From a candidate division WOR-3 bacterium (lineage in GTDB: Bacteria > Hydrothermota > UBA3072): a stretch of 64,000 bases of DNA. Positions 9,066-17,851 of the stretch are shown piece by piece (the stretch's first letter is position 1; the number at the start of each line of letters is the position of its first letter). The stretch spans positions 35,084-99,083 of the forward strand of contig JBDRZZ010000005.1 of assembly GCA_039804165.1 (NCBI GenBank), in the 5' to 3' direction. The translations under genes and the position numbers were made by a program. The notes beneath the pieces are model-generated. The model saw only the letters and a list, made by a program, of their open reading frames with translations, was not told the DNA's origin and did not search any database.

Positions 9066-10163
9066 ATGGTTGATTTTCTTACAGAAATCTTTAAAGGGCT
9101 AGGGAAAGAAGAAACTCAAAAAGTTAAAGAATTATTTGAGGAAGTTACTTTTGAAGAAGATAGTCCAATAATTAAAGAGGGAGAGTTTGGAGGGGAAGTT
9201 TACATTCTGAAAGAGGGAAGAGCTTTGGTGACGAAAAAAGGCAAATTTCTTGCGGAATTACATCCAGGGGATATTTTTGGGGAAATGTCTCTCTTAGAAG
9301 AAAAAGTTCATTCAGCCACTGTTTTTTCAAGAGAAAAAGTGACTCTTCTAAGAGCGAATAAAGATAGTTTCTATAAACTTCTAACTATAAATCCTAAGAT
9401 TTCGATTTATCTTCTTAAGATGCTTTCGAGTAGATTAAGATCCATTGACGAAGACATTGTAGAGAAAGCCCTACAGGAGGAAAGGCTTGCGGTTCTTGGT
9501 AAGCTTGGTTCTACAATAATTCATGATATAAAATCTCCTCTTGCTGCTATCAAAGCTTACGCAGAACTTTTGAAAGAGAAAGAGGATGATAGAGTTAGAA
9601 GATATGCTGAGTCAATTAATAAAGCAGCTAATTTTGCTCTTGAGATGATAGAAGATATTTTGGAGTTTGGGAGAGATAAAAGTTCTTTGGATGTAAGAAA
9701 AGTTAACATTTACGATTTCCTCAAAGAAGTTGTTGAACTATTTGGAGAAGATTATGATGGGAAGGAAATTGAGTTTAAAATCGAAGTTCCTTCTTATTTG
9801 AGTTTTGAATTTGATCCTTTTAAGTTGAAAAGAGTGTTTATAAATCTTCTGAAGAATGCAAAAGAGGCTATTAAGAATAAAGGAACAGTTGAAATTGGAG
9901 CAAAAGAGATAGGGGATGGGGTAGAGTTATATGTAAAAGATACAGGAGTCGGAATGCCTCCAAATATAAAGGATAGAATTTTTGAGCCATTTTTTACTTA
10001 TGGGAAGAGAGGGATAGGTTTGGGTATGAGTGTTGTGAAAAAGATTGTTGACGAACATAATGGGAAAATAGAGGTTGAGAGTATAGAAGGGAAGGGAACA
10101 ACATTTAAGATTTTTTTGTTTAAGGAGGAAAGGAATGATCAAAGAATTGATAGAGAAGAATAG
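9066..10163 (+). CDS. Soluble histidine kinase with N-terminal cyclic-nucleotide-binding-like domain
   Basis: 365 residues without transmembrane segments. Residues about 8-125 form a Crp-type cNMP-binding beta-roll (EGEFGGEVYILKEG, LHPGDIFGEMSLLEE). Residues about 140-205 are HisKA with His153 in IIHDIKSPLAAIK. The C-terminal HATPase domain has the N box NLLKNAKEAI, the G1 box DTGVGMP and the G2 box GIGLGMSVVKK. It would autophosphorylate in the cytosol in response to a small ligand or another signal. No response regulator is adjacent. It overlaps the nitroreductase gene by 29 nt, so the two are translated together. There is no ribosome-binding site ahead of the ATG. Confidence 0.88.
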   Translation: MVDFLTEIFKGLGKEETQKVKELFEEVTFEEDSPIIKEGEFGGEVYILKEGRALVTKKGKFLAELHPGDIFGEMSLLEEKVHSATVFSREKVTLLRANKDSFYKLLTINPKISIYLLKMLSSRLRSIDEDIVEKALQEERLAVLGKLGSTIIHDIKSPLAAIKAYAELLKEKEDDRVRRYAESINKAANFALEMIEDILEFGRDKSSLDVRKVNIYDFLKEVVELFGEDYDGKEIEFKIEVPSYLSFEFDPFKLKRVFINLLKNAKEAIKNKGTVEIGAKEIGDGVELYVKDTGVGMPPNIKDRIFEPFFTYGKRGIGLGMSVVKKIVDEHNGKIEVESIEGKGTTFKIFLFKEERNDQRIDREE

Positions 10164-10704
10164 AAGTTATCGGCGTTTCGAGAAGAATTTTAAAATTTCG
10201 AAAAAAACACTAATTGAATTAGTTGGGCTTGCAAGACTTGGGGCATCCGCTGCAAATCTTCAGCCTCTTAAGTATATTATTTCAAATACAAAAGAAAAGA
10301 ATGAGAAAATCTTTTCCTGCACAAAATGGGCAACTTATTTAACGAATTGGGAAGGGCCTTCTCCAAGTGAGAGACCCTCAGCGTATATTCTAATTCTTGG
10401 TGATACTCAAATTACTTCTTCTTTCGGTTGTGATCATGGAATCGCGGCCCAGAATATTCTTCTTGGAGCTGTTGAAAAAGGATTAGGAGGATGCATTTTA
10501 GGAGCTCTTGATAGAAAAACCTTGCATAAGAATCTTAATATTCCTTCTCGTTATCAAATCTTACTTGCAATTGCTCTTGGTAAGCCGAAAGAAAAAGTTG
10601 TAATTGAAACCGCTAAAAATGGAAATATAAGATATTGGAGAGACAAAAAAGGTATTCATCACGTTCCCAAAAGATCTCTTAAGGAGTTAATTCTTGATTT
10701 GTAA
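10135..10704 (+). CDS. Nitroreductase-family flavoprotein
   Basis: 189 residues with the nitroreductase fold pattern: N-terminal ELIEKNRSYRRFE, then LARLGASAANLQPLKYII (FMN-binding) and the C-terminal GGCILGALDRKTL / IALGKPKEKV. These are FMN-dependent NAD(P)H oxidoreductases, and the substrate is not predictable. The start is inside the kinase gene with a good GGAGG Shine-Dalgarno (10123-10127). Co-translation with a cNMP-type kinase hints at a redox link, which is inference only. Confidence 0.82.
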   Translation: MIKELIEKNRSYRRFEKNFKISKKTLIELVGLARLGASAANLQPLKYIISNTKEKNEKIFSCTKWATYLTNWEGPSPSERPSAYILILGDTQITSSFGCDHGIAAQNILLGAVEKGLGGCILGALDRKTLHKNLNIPSRYQILLAIALGKPKEKVVIETAKNGNIRYWRDKKGIHHVPKRSLKELILDL

Positions 10705-10729
10705 AGTTTTTCCTCTCTATAAAGAGCTC

Positions 10730-10757
10730 TTGACAAAGGAATTCTTTCTTTTATATT
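10730..10757 (+). promoter_or_regulatory. Sigma-70-type promoter of the tRNA-Gly/tRNA-Cys/rpsT unit
   Basis: TTGACA (10730-10735), 16-bp spacer, TATATT (10752-10757). The predicted start near 10764 is about 7 nt before tRNA-Gly. The same promoter probably serves both tRNAs and rpsT, since no terminator is seen between them. Confidence 0.6.
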
Positions 10758-10770
10758 ATTTTTTAAATAA

Positions 10771-10842
10771 GCGGGAATAGCTCAGCGGTAGAGCGTCACC
10801 TTGCCAAGGTGAAAGTCGCGGGTTCAAATCCCGTTTCCCGCT
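10771..10842 (+). tRNA. tRNA-Gly (anticodon GCC)
   Basis: A full cloverleaf can be drawn: acceptor GCGGGAA/TTCCCGC, anticodon stem TCACC/GGTGA with loop TTGCCAA (anticodon GCC), T arm with GGTTCAAATC, and discriminator base T. The 3' CCA is not encoded. Confidence 0.97.
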
Positions 10843-10850
10843 TTTTATTT

Positions 10851-10922
10851 GGCGGCATAGCCAAGTGGAAAGGCAACGGTCTGCAAAACCGTTACACCCC
10901 GGTTCGAATCCGGGTGCCGCCT
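10851..10922 (+). tRNA. tRNA-Cys (anticodon GCA)
   Basis: Cloverleaf with acceptor GGCGGCA/TGCCGCC, anticodon stem ACGGT/ACCGT with loop CTGCAAA (anticodon GCA), T loop GGTTCGAATC, and discriminator T, the expected identity base for Cys. It lies 8 nt after tRNA-Gly and lacks an encoded CCA. Confidence 0.97.
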
Positions 10923-10961
10923 GAAAGAGAAAAGATTTTATTTAAAAATGGAGGTTTCTTA

Positions 10962-11219
10962 ATGCCGAATACGAAATCAGCTAAGAAAAGAGTAAGAATA
11001 TCAGAAGAGAGAAGGAGAAGAAATAAGGGTGTTAAGACCCGAATCAAAAATATTGGAAGGAAAATAAGAGAAGAGAAAGATCCTGAAAAAGCGAAAGAGT
11101 TACTAAAATTAGCTTATTCGGTGATAGATAAAGCTGTTAAAAAGGGTGTCCTTCATAGAAATACTGCGGCACGGAAGAAGTCAAAGTTATCTAAGGTAGT
11201 CCAGCTTAAGGCGATATAG
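10962..11219 (+). CDS. rpsT: Ribosomal protein S20
   Basis: 85 residues and strongly basic: MPNTKSAKKRVRISEERR, then a three-helix S20 pattern ending TAARKKSKLSKVV. It binds 16S rRNA during assembly of the 30S subunit. The start at 10962 is chosen because it gives the canonical S20 N-terminus and has GGAGG 7 nt upstream. The same frame is open further back through the two tRNA genes, which is not coding. The 3' end overlaps the convergent comF gene by 14 nt. Confidence 0.96.
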   Translation: MPNTKSAKKRVRISEERRRRNKGVKTRIKNIGRKIREEKDPEKAKELLKLAYSVIDKAVKKGVLHRNTAARKKSKLSKVVQLKAI

Positions 11220-11931
11220 CAAGGACAAGCCCATATACCTTTTTGAAACCTACTTCTTTTAATTTCTTAGCACATTCATTTAAAGTGCTTCCTGTTGTTA
11301 AAACGTCATCTATTATGATGATGCTTTTTCCTTTTTCTAATTTTAATTTTTTTAATTCTTTTTCCTTTATTTTATAAGCTTCTTTTACATTATTTATTCT
11401 TTTTTCTTCTGGTAGTTTTGTTTGAGAGGGTATGTTAGAAGCCTTATATAATAATTCTACACATTTTAAGGAAGAAATCTTTGCAAATTCCTTTGCAAGA
11501 AGCTCACTTTGATTGTATCCCCTTTCTCTTGTTTCTGCTCTTCTCATTGGCACCCAGGTTAGATAATCTATTTTCCCTAAGTGAGAATGAGCGAGATAAG
11601 AGGAGTATAGTTTTCTTGCAAGTTTGGAAGAAAGGACCGGTCTATTTTTGTATTTATAAATTTTTATTATTTCCGAAAAAGGAAAAACATAATTTCCTGA
11701 GCTAATTAAAAAATCGAAAGATGGTCTTTCTCTTCTACAAAATTTACATGTTTTTCCGTTTTTTATAGGTCTTCCACAAAATTTGCATTTCTTTGATGAA
11801 ATGAAATAAACTTTATCGAAGCATCTTTGACAAATAACCTCTCTTTTTTTTAATTCATTATTGCATATCATACATAAAGGTGGGAATATAAAATTTTCTA
11901 AATCTTTGAATATTTTAAACAACTGAATCAC
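11206..11931 (-). CDS. comF: ComF-family phosphoribosyltransferase-like protein
   Basis: 241 residues. The N-terminal part carries four CxxC pairs (CMIC, CQRC, CKFC, CKFC, within residues about 20-66), a double zinc ribbon. The C-terminal part is a PRTase fold with the PRPP-binding loop IIIIDDVLTTGSTLNEC. ComF-type proteins (GntX in E. coli) are linked to DNA uptake in competent bacteria, and their catalytic role is uncertain. It is the last gene of the exbB operon and overlaps rodA by 17 nt. Confidence 0.88.
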   Translation of the reverse strand: MIQLFKIFKDLENFIFPPLCMICNNELKKREVICQRCFDKVYFISSKKCKFCGRPIKNGKTCKFCRRERPSFDFLISSGNYVFPFSEIIKIYKYKNRPVLSSKLARKLYSSYLAHSHLGKIDYLTWVPMRRAETRERGYNQSELLAKEFAKISSLKCVELLYKASNIPSQTKLPEEKRINNVKEAYKIKEKELKKLKLEKGKSIIIIDDVLTTGSTLNECAKKLKEVGFKKVYGLVLAISP

Positions 11932-13108
11932 TTTTAACCAAGGTTAAAAGAGAAATAGAAATGGTTGAAATTAAAAGAGAACTTCCACCATAGCTTAAAA
12001 AAGGAAGGGGTAAACCCACAACTGGTAAAAGTCCCACAGTCATTGCAATATTTATTATTACTTGGGATGAAAAATAGAAGAAAATTCCATAAGCAAGGTA
12101 TTTGCTAAATGGCTTTTCAGCTTGTTGGGCGATGTAAAGAATACGGAGGAGAAACAAAGTAAATATTATAATTACAGCAAAAGTGCCTATAAATCCAAAT
12201 TCTTCTCCTAAAACAGAAAAAATGAAGTCTGTTCTTGTTTGGGGGAGAAATCCAAGATTTTTAATTACTCCGTTTAAATATCCTTTTCCCCAAAGACCTC
12301 CAGAACCTATGGAGATTTTTGATTGAAGTAGTTGCCACCCTGCACCGGTGGGATCCTTAGAGGGATTTAAAAAATTGAGAAGTCTTGCTTTTTGATATGG
12401 TTTTAGAAATTTTGTGATAACAGGTGCAGATGCACCTACTCCTGTATTAAAAAGAAAAATCAAAATAGAAGACTTTAAATCTAATTTTGCCAATAATATT
12501 GTTGTAATAAGTAGGATCATAAATAGAATCCAAGAAATTAGATGGAATCCGCACAAAATGGAAATTAGAGGCGAAAGGAGTAGGATATAAAGAGGGATGG
12601 TTATATTTATAGTCCATATTAAGCCTAAAAATGTGAAGAGAAAAATGGCTGATGTGCCGATATCTGGTTCTATAAAAACAAGAAATGTTGGGATACCAGC
12701 AACTATAATGGGTAATCTTAGATCTTTAATATTTACTTTTTTATCTTCAAACTCTGAAAGTATTTTTGCGATAAAGATTATGAAGAAAATTTTCATCAAC
12801 TCGGAAGGTTGAAATTGAAAACCTCTCATTCTTATCCACCTTCCATCACTATTTGGCAGAAAAATTACAATAATTAAGAGAAATAAGCCTATTAAATATA
12901 AGAATAAAGAAATTTCTTTTAACCTGTGTAAGGATAAAAAGAGAAGGAGTGGGCTTAACAATAAAGAGATTCCAACCCAAATTAAATGGTTTTTAAAGAA
13001 AATAGGATTTTTTGGATAATTTGCTGTATATTGGAGTAAAATTCCAATACTTACCAGTAATAAAAAAAGAATTAGTAAATTTTTATCAAACTTTATCTCT
13101 TTAAACAT
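11915..13108 (-). CDS. rodA: RodA-type SEDS peptidoglycan polymerase
   Basis: 397 residues with about ten transmembrane helices. SEDS signatures are present: IEPDIGTSAIF, the conserved region SKISIGSGGLWGKGYLNG, then FLPQTRTDFIFSVLGEEFGF, and the C-terminal GLLPVVGLPLPFLSYGGSSL. RodA polymerises glycan strands during cell elongation with a class B PBP, none of which is in this window. FtsW is the alternative. The QTRTDFIFS form (not HTDFIF plus an FtsW N-terminus) and the short N-terminus favour RodA. It overlaps recJ by 8 nt. Confidence 0.88.
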   Translation of the reverse strand: MFKEIKFDKNLLILFLLLVSIGILLQYTANYPKNPIFFKNHLIWVGISLLLSPLLLFLSLHRLKEISLFLYLIGLFLLIIVIFLPNSDGRWIRMRGFQFQPSELMKIFFIIFIAKILSEFEDKKVNIKDLRLPIIVAGIPTFLVFIEPDIGTSAIFLFTFLGLIWTINITIPLYILLLSPLISILCGFHLISWILFMILLITTILLAKLDLKSSILIFLFNTGVGASAPVITKFLKPYQKARLLNFLNPSKDPTGAGWQLLQSKISIGSGGLWGKGYLNGVIKNLGFLPQTRTDFIFSVLGEEFGFIGTFAVIIIFTLFLLRILYIAQQAEKPFSKYLAYGIFFYFSSQVIINIAMTVGLLPVVGLPLPFLSYGGSSLLISTISISLLTLVKSDSVV

Positions 13109-14609
13109 TTTCCCATCCTTTTAATATAATTTTCTCAGGATAAATTTCTAAATATGCGTTTATTTTCATAGAAGCTGGAGGTATTTCTCTTATTTCTGTA
13201 ATAAGAATAGAGGCTTTTTCATTGGAAAGAAAAGAAGAATTTCCCTCGTTAAAGTAGTTTACATTCCTAATTAAGAAAATTGGAAAATAATTTCCAATTC
13301 CAAAAGGCTCCATTTTTTTTATCAATTTTTGTAAATCAGGAGTTATTTCTTCAAGTTTGAGTTCTACAGTAGGTGGCTTCTCTTTTTTATATTCTTTAAG
13401 AAGGAGTTCCATTTTTTCTTTAAATTCTTCTATATTTTCTCTTTCTAAAGTGAAGCCACAAGCCGATTTATGCCCTCCATAGTCAATCAATAAATATTCT
13501 AATTTTTTGAGAAGAGAAAGTAAGTCAGAATCGCTTGGGCCTCTACATTCACCTCTAATTGATGAACCTGTAGAGTAAATTACTACAACAGGGGCTTTAC
13601 AGAAATCCTTAGCTCTATTTGCCAGTCCACTTGCTATCTTATAATTGAGGTTTTTTCTAAATACAACTCTTTTTCCATTTTCCAATTCTTCCTTTATTGC
13701 CAAGAATTCCTCTCGCACATTTTTATCCCAAGCTTTATAGTTAGATTTTAAGATTCCATAAATTCTATCTGCTTCTTCTATTGAATCCGCAGAGAAAAAC
13801 TTAAATATAAGATTACTTTTTCCTGAAGAGATGGGTTTTAATTCGTTCAAAATGTCATTCTTATTTGAGAATAAAGAAAAAGGGGGTTTCTTTGCTTCTT
13901 TTAATAATTTCAATCCTTCACAATATAAAATTCTATTCTCATCCACTAAAGGAACTTTATCTACAATTGTTCCTATAAAAGCAAGAATTGGAATCTCAGG
14001 GATTTTTTTTGTCCAAGTTTTGGCTTTTTCTCCTTTATATTCATAATAAATACAATCCGCAAATTTAAAAGCCACCCCAGCTCCGGCAAGATTCTTGTAA
14101 CCAAAAGGTAAAAATTTTGGATTTAGAAAAGGAACTTTTGGTATTTTTTCTTTTAATTCGTGGTGATCTGTTATTATTACTTCCATCCCTTTACTTTTTA
14201 GATACTCTACTTCTTCAAAGCTATCTGTCCCAGAATCAACTGTTATTATTAAATCTATTCCTTGCTCTTGAGCTTTGTCAATTCCCCCTTTGGATAGACC
14301 ATAGCCTTCTTTTTCTCTATTCGGAATATAATAGGAAACTTCAATATCAAATAAGTCTTTAAAAAGAAATTTCATAATTAAAGTAGAAGTTATACCGTCG
14401 ATATCTTCGTCTCCCCATATAAGTATTCTTTTCCCCTTTTTTATAAATTCTTTTACCATTTCTATTTCGGGTTTTAAAATTTCATAACAAGGACGGAGGT
14501 GATCAAAGGATGGATTTATAAATCTTTCTAGTGTCTCATCATCATATACTTCTCTTTTTCTCAAGAGTTCTTTAATACCCTCTGATAAATTGTCAAATTT
14601 TATATTCAT
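13101..14609 (-). CDS. recJ: RecJ-like single-stranded-DNA exonuclease (DHH/DHHA1)
   Basis: 502 residues, slightly shorter than typical RecJ. Motifs in order: GDEDIDGITST (the DxDxDG metal motif, usually GDYDVDG), ITVDSGT, VIITDHHEL (the DHH motif), FIGTIVDKVPL, and the DHHA1 motif GGHKSACGFTL. The C-terminus holds the OB-like domain. It degrades single-stranded DNA 5'-3' in recombination and repair. An ATGA overlap with scpA implies coupled translation. The Y-to-E and V-to-I changes keep all metal-binding Asp residues. Confidence 0.85.
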   Translation of the reverse strand: MNIKFDNLSEGIKELLRKREVYDDETLERFINPSFDHLRPCYEILKPEIEMVKEFIKKGKRILIWGDEDIDGITSTLIMKFLFKDLFDIEVSYYIPNREKEGYGLSKGGIDKAQEQGIDLIITVDSGTDSFEEVEYLKSKGMEVIITDHHELKEKIPKVPFLNPKFLPFGYKNLAGAGVAFKFADCIYYEYKGEKAKTWTKKIPEIPILAFIGTIVDKVPLVDENRILYCEGLKLLKEAKKPPFSLFSNKNDILNELKPISSGKSNLIFKFFSADSIEEADRIYGILKSNYKAWDKNVREEFLAIKEELENGKRVVFRKNLNYKIASGLANRAKDFCKAPVVVIYSTGSSIRGECRGPSDSDLLSLLKKLEYLLIDYGGHKSACGFTLERENIEEFKEKMELLLKEYKKEKPPTVELKLEEITPDLQKLIKKMEPFGIGNYFPIFLIRNVNYFNEGNSSFLSNEKASILITEIREIPPASMKINAYLEIYPEKIILKGWENV

Positions 14610-15289
14610 TTCCTTTCAATTATTATATCATCAAATGGTTCTTTTTGAAAAACTTTTGCCTTACCCCTTTTTATTACTTCAAGAAGAGCAAAAAATAGTC
14701 CAATTTTTTCTTCCTTTTTGGTATCTTCTATAAGACTTGAGAAGAGAAATCTTTTAAACCTTTTTAGGGTATTTGTTATTTTCTCAATAAGATTATCTAT
14801 ATGAAATAGAATCGTTGCAGGTGGATTAAATGAGGATTTCTTTTTTATCTCTTTTAAGAGGGAATTTAACTCCTCAATTGAAATAGGAATTTCTTTCTCT
14901 ACATTTACCAAAGGTCTTCCAAACATCGTATTTGCAATTTTTAATTTTTCCCCTAAATAAATTCCTGCTTCTTTGAATTTTTTGTATTTAGAAAGTTTCT
15001 CGATCAAGGATTCCTTTGTTTCGAAATCTTCTTCAGATTCTTCTCTTTTCTCTTCATAAGAGAGTTCTTTTGCTTTTATCGAGAGAAGAGTAGCAGCATA
15101 TCTTATAAAATCTCCAGCACCATCAAAGTCTATTTTTTGAAGATCTTTTACAAAGAGTAAGTATTCCCTTGTTATACGGGAAAGAGAAATATCTCGAATG
15201 GAGACTTCTTGCTTTTTTACAAGATAAAGTAATAAGTCAAGGGGACCTTCAAATTCTTCGCAAAAAACCTGATAACTTTCAGTGATCAT
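14606..15289 (-). CDS. scpA: Segregation and condensation protein A
   Basis: 227 residues, a usual ScpA length. The N-terminal kleisin signature FEGPLDLLLYLVKKQEVSIRDI is followed by a YAATLLSIKAKEL-type segment, and the C-terminus has winged-helix character (FFALLEVIKRGKAKVFQKEPFDDI). It bridges SMC heads with ScpB in chromosome condensation; scpB and smc are not in the window. ATGA overlaps join it to both neighbours. Confidence 0.9.
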   Translation of the reverse strand: MITESYQVFCEEFEGPLDLLLYLVKKQEVSIRDISLSRITREYLLFVKDLQKIDFDGAGDFIRYAATLLSIKAKELSYEEKREESEEDFETKESLIEKLSKYKKFKEAGIYLGEKLKIANTMFGRPLVNVEKEIPISIEELNSLLKEIKKKSSFNPPATILFHIDNLIEKITNTLKRFKRFLFSSLIEDTKKEEKIGLFFALLEVIKRGKAKVFQKEPFDDIIIERK

Positions 15290-16887
15290 AATTGACCCAA
15301 TATTACTTTTGCAATATTATAAATATGATAATTTATTCTATCAAAATCATTCAATAAATCAAGATGTAGAGCACTTGTATCTATGCTTTCTTTTTTTCCT
15401 TCTTTTAGACGGTTTATGTGACTTTCTTTATAATTCTTTAAGAGTTCTTGAGTCTTTTCTTGTGAAAGAAGGAGCTTTTTTGCTATATTTTTGTCCATCT
15501 TAGAGAGTGCGTTTTCTACCTCTTTTATATTTAAAAGAGTCATTTTATAGCACTCTTTTATTTCTTTAAATCCCTCTTTTGAAAAATAGTAAGCCCATTT
15601 TATTTTCTTTTCTGCGCTTCTCATAATACTTTTACTAATTAGGTCTCCTATATGCTCAATCTCATTTTGTATTTTGAGAATTGTTACGCATTTATTACTT
15701 TCTTTAACTGATAGTTCTTCTCCAAGGAGTTTGGAGGTGTAGGCGATTAGTTCTTCTTGATTTTTGTCAATTATGTTGTCTTTAGAAATTATAAGTCTTC
15801 TCAATGGATCGTTATTTTTTTCTAAAACTTCTAATGATTCTTCGAGCATACTTCTTGTTATCTCAATGGATTCCTTAAGAACCTCATAGGATTTTGAGAT
15901 TGCCACTGGAGAAGAGGAGAGGTAAAGAGGATCAAGTTTTAGCTTGGATTTCTCTTCCCCAAAAATCTTCTTTAAAAAAGCTCCAAGAGGGAAACATAGA
16001 GGGATTAGAAATATTCCCCAAGAATTTACAAGTGTATGGAAATTGGCAATTTCTCTTCCAGTAGGAATTAAGTTTTTGGGAAAGAAAAGCATATAGGAGG
16101 ATAGAAGCACAAAGAGAAGTTTTAGAAAGAAGTAGCCTACCCCCATTGCCTTTCCGGAAGAAGAAGAAAATCTTGTAGAGCTAAGCAGGATTGAGAAAGT
16201 TGTTCCGATATTTATTCCAAGAATTATAGGTATAACTTTTGATAAGTCTAAGATTCCTGCAAAAGCAATGAGTAATCCAAGAGCTCCTGCACTTGAATAT
16301 AGCAAAAAGGTGAGGAATGCAGAAAAAGAGAAAAGCAAAACAGGGTTGATTTTTACAGCAAATAAATCCTTAAGAGGTTGAATGTTTTCTCTTATTAACC
16401 AGATAGAAAAAAATATTAAACCAAAACCAAATAGAATTCTTCCAAGATAACTCCATTTTTTCTTAGATTGCCATAGAATGAAACCTAAAAGAACAATAAA
16501 TGGGCTATATTGAATTATTTCTGTTGCTATAATTTGGACTGTAAAAGTAGAACCAAGAGCTGCTCCTAAAAGTATAATAAGGGAAGTGGATAGTTCTATA
16601 AGAGAGGATTCAAGTAAGCTAAGTAACATTACACCTGTTAGGGTACTAGATTCAAATAAAATTGCAAGAATTATTCCTGAAGTATAAGCGAGAATTGGAT
16701 TTTTTGTTGTTTTCCAGAGCATTTGTCTTATTTTTTCACCACTTAATCGGGAAAAACCTTTATTTGTATGATCAAGACCTGTTAAGATGAGAATTATTCC
16801 TATTATTACAGATAACATAAATTTTATTAAATTTTCTCTTTGAACCTGAAATTGAGTATTAAAAAATATTGTAATCGAGAAACTCAT
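15286..16887 (-). CDS. Na+/phosphate cotransporter family protein with C-terminal PhoU-like domain
   Basis: 533 residues. Residues about 20-310 contain two inverted groups of transmembrane helices of the NptA/SLC34-type family. Residues about 335-533 are a coiled, PhoU-like helical domain. The family's QSSS motifs are altered: the first repeat reads ESST (Glu79-Thr82) and the second YSSA (Tyr197-Ala200), so phosphate may not be the substrate. It sits between tonB and scpA with ATGA overlaps. It is separate from the pst/pho cluster at 47-55 kb and no PHO box is seen ahead of it. Confidence 0.8.
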   Translation of the reverse strand: MSFSITIFFNTQFQVQRENLIKFMLSVIIGIILILTGLDHTNKGFSRLSGEKIRQMLWKTTKNPILAYTSGIILAILFESSTLTGVMLLSLLESSLIELSTSLIILLGAALGSTFTVQIIATEIIQYSPFIVLLGFILWQSKKKWSYLGRILFGFGLIFFSIWLIRENIQPLKDLFAVKINPVLLFSFSAFLTFLLYSSAGALGLLIAFAGILDLSKVIPIILGINIGTTFSILLSSTRFSSSSGKAMGVGYFFLKLLFVLLSSYMLFFPKNLIPTGREIANFHTLVNSWGIFLIPLCFPLGAFLKKIFGEEKSKLKLDPLYLSSSPVAISKSYEVLKESIEITRSMLEESLEVLEKNNDPLRRLIISKDNIIDKNQEELIAYTSKLLGEELSVKESNKCVTILKIQNEIEHIGDLISKSIMRSAEKKIKWAYYFSKEGFKEIKECYKMTLLNIKEVENALSKMDKNIAKKLLLSQEKTQELLKNYKESHINRLKEGKKESIDTSALHLDLLNDFDRINYHIYNIAKVILGQL

Positions 16888-17459
16888 CTTATTTCAAAGT
16901 ATATTGTCACAATTCCTTTTTGATTTTCTTGGGGAAGAGTAGGAGAAAGAGGTTGAAATTCCCATTCTTGGACCGCTTCAATTGCGCTTTTATCAAATGA
17001 AAGACCTCCTGTCTTTATAACTTTAATGCTTTTGATTTTTCCTTCTGGTGTTACTTCTATTTCCAATTTTACTTCAGTATTTTCATTTTCATCTTTAGGA
17101 TATTTCGGATTTTCAAAATGGATTAATTTCCTTTTCGAGAGTTCTCCAGAAATTCTATACCCACTACTTTTTCCCTTTTCTTCTATTTCTCCTTCTTTAT
17201 AAGGAGGTTTTAGAAGAGGAGACAAACCTTTTTTAGGTTTATTTTCTATTATGGGGAGATCTCCAATGGAAGAAAAAACATCTTCTGCTCCACCTACTTC
17301 CCGATTTACTTCTCTTTCTTCTATTTCTTCTGTTTCAAAGCCAAGAGTTAAGATTTCTCCTCCTAAGGGTTTAAGTTTAAAAGTAATAACGGAGAGAAGA
17401 AGGATTAAAGTTGAATATGTTAAGATAGTTAATGTTAGAGAGGTTAATTTTGTTTTCAC
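16884..17459 (-). CDS. TonB-family energy transducer
   Basis: 191 residues. There is one N-terminal transmembrane helix (residues about 8-28) and a periplasmic linker with few prolines. The C-terminal TonB domain has VEVTPEGKIKSIKVIKTGG and SAIEAVQEWEFQPL. It would couple the ExbB/ExbD ion-driven motor to an outer-membrane receptor; no receptor gene is in the window. GTG start, overlapping the exbD stop as GTGA. It is short for a TonB, as usual for the family outside Proteobacteria. Confidence 0.85.
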   Translation of the reverse strand: MKTKLTSLTLTILTYSTLILLLSVITFKLKPLGGEILTLGFETEEIEEREVNREVGGAEDVFSSIGDLPIIENKPKKGLSPLLKPPYKEGEIEEKGKSSGYRISGELSKRKLIHFENPKYPKDENENTEVKLEIEVTPEGKIKSIKVIKTGGLSFDKSAIEAVQEWEFQPLSPTLPQENQKGIVTIYFEIR

Positions 17460-17848
17460 TCTAATTTTGGGGTTGTGGCTATTACAAGTTTGCTTGCGCC
17501 ACTTCTTCTGACCATTTCCATTACTTTTACAGCCATCTCTATAGGGAGTTCACGATCTGCTTTTATTAAGATTATCTTTTCTATATCATCTTTAAGCAAA
17601 TATGGAAGGTTAGAAATTTGGACTGGGTTTTCTCCAAGATAAACGGCCCCACTTTTTGTTATCGTTATTATTACTTTTTCTTCACTTACAGCTTCCTTTG
17701 TAGTCGTTCTTGGAAGATGAACTTGAATTCCAGGTTGAATTATATAAGTGGAAGTAAGGAGGAAGAAAACAAGAAGCAATAAGACAATATCTGCTATAGA
17801 GATTATGGGGAATACAGAGATTCTTTTAAATCTTGAGTTCATTTCCAT
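17456..17848 (-). CDS. exbD: ExbD/TolR-family protein
   Basis: 130 residues. There is a single transmembrane helix near residues 14-34 with the conserved Asp in SIADIVLLLLVFFLL, then a periplasmic domain (VHLPRTTTKEAV, LIKADRELPIEMAVKVME). With ExbB it forms the ion-driven motor for TonB. TolR is the alternative, and the adjacent tonB gene decides for ExbD. It starts 3 nt after exbB. Confidence 0.88.
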   Translation of the reverse strand: MEMNSRFKRISVFPIISIADIVLLLLVFFLLTSTYIIQPGIQVHLPRTTTKEAVSEEKVIITITKSGAVYLGENPVQISNLPYLLKDDIEKIILIKADRELPIEMAVKVMEMVRRSGASKLVIATTPKLE

Positions 17849-17851
17849 TTG

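Noticed and set aside
10809-10961. Upstream extension of the rpsT frame through the tRNA genes
   Set aside because: The tRNAs are certain, and the S20 N-terminus with GGAGG sits at 10962.
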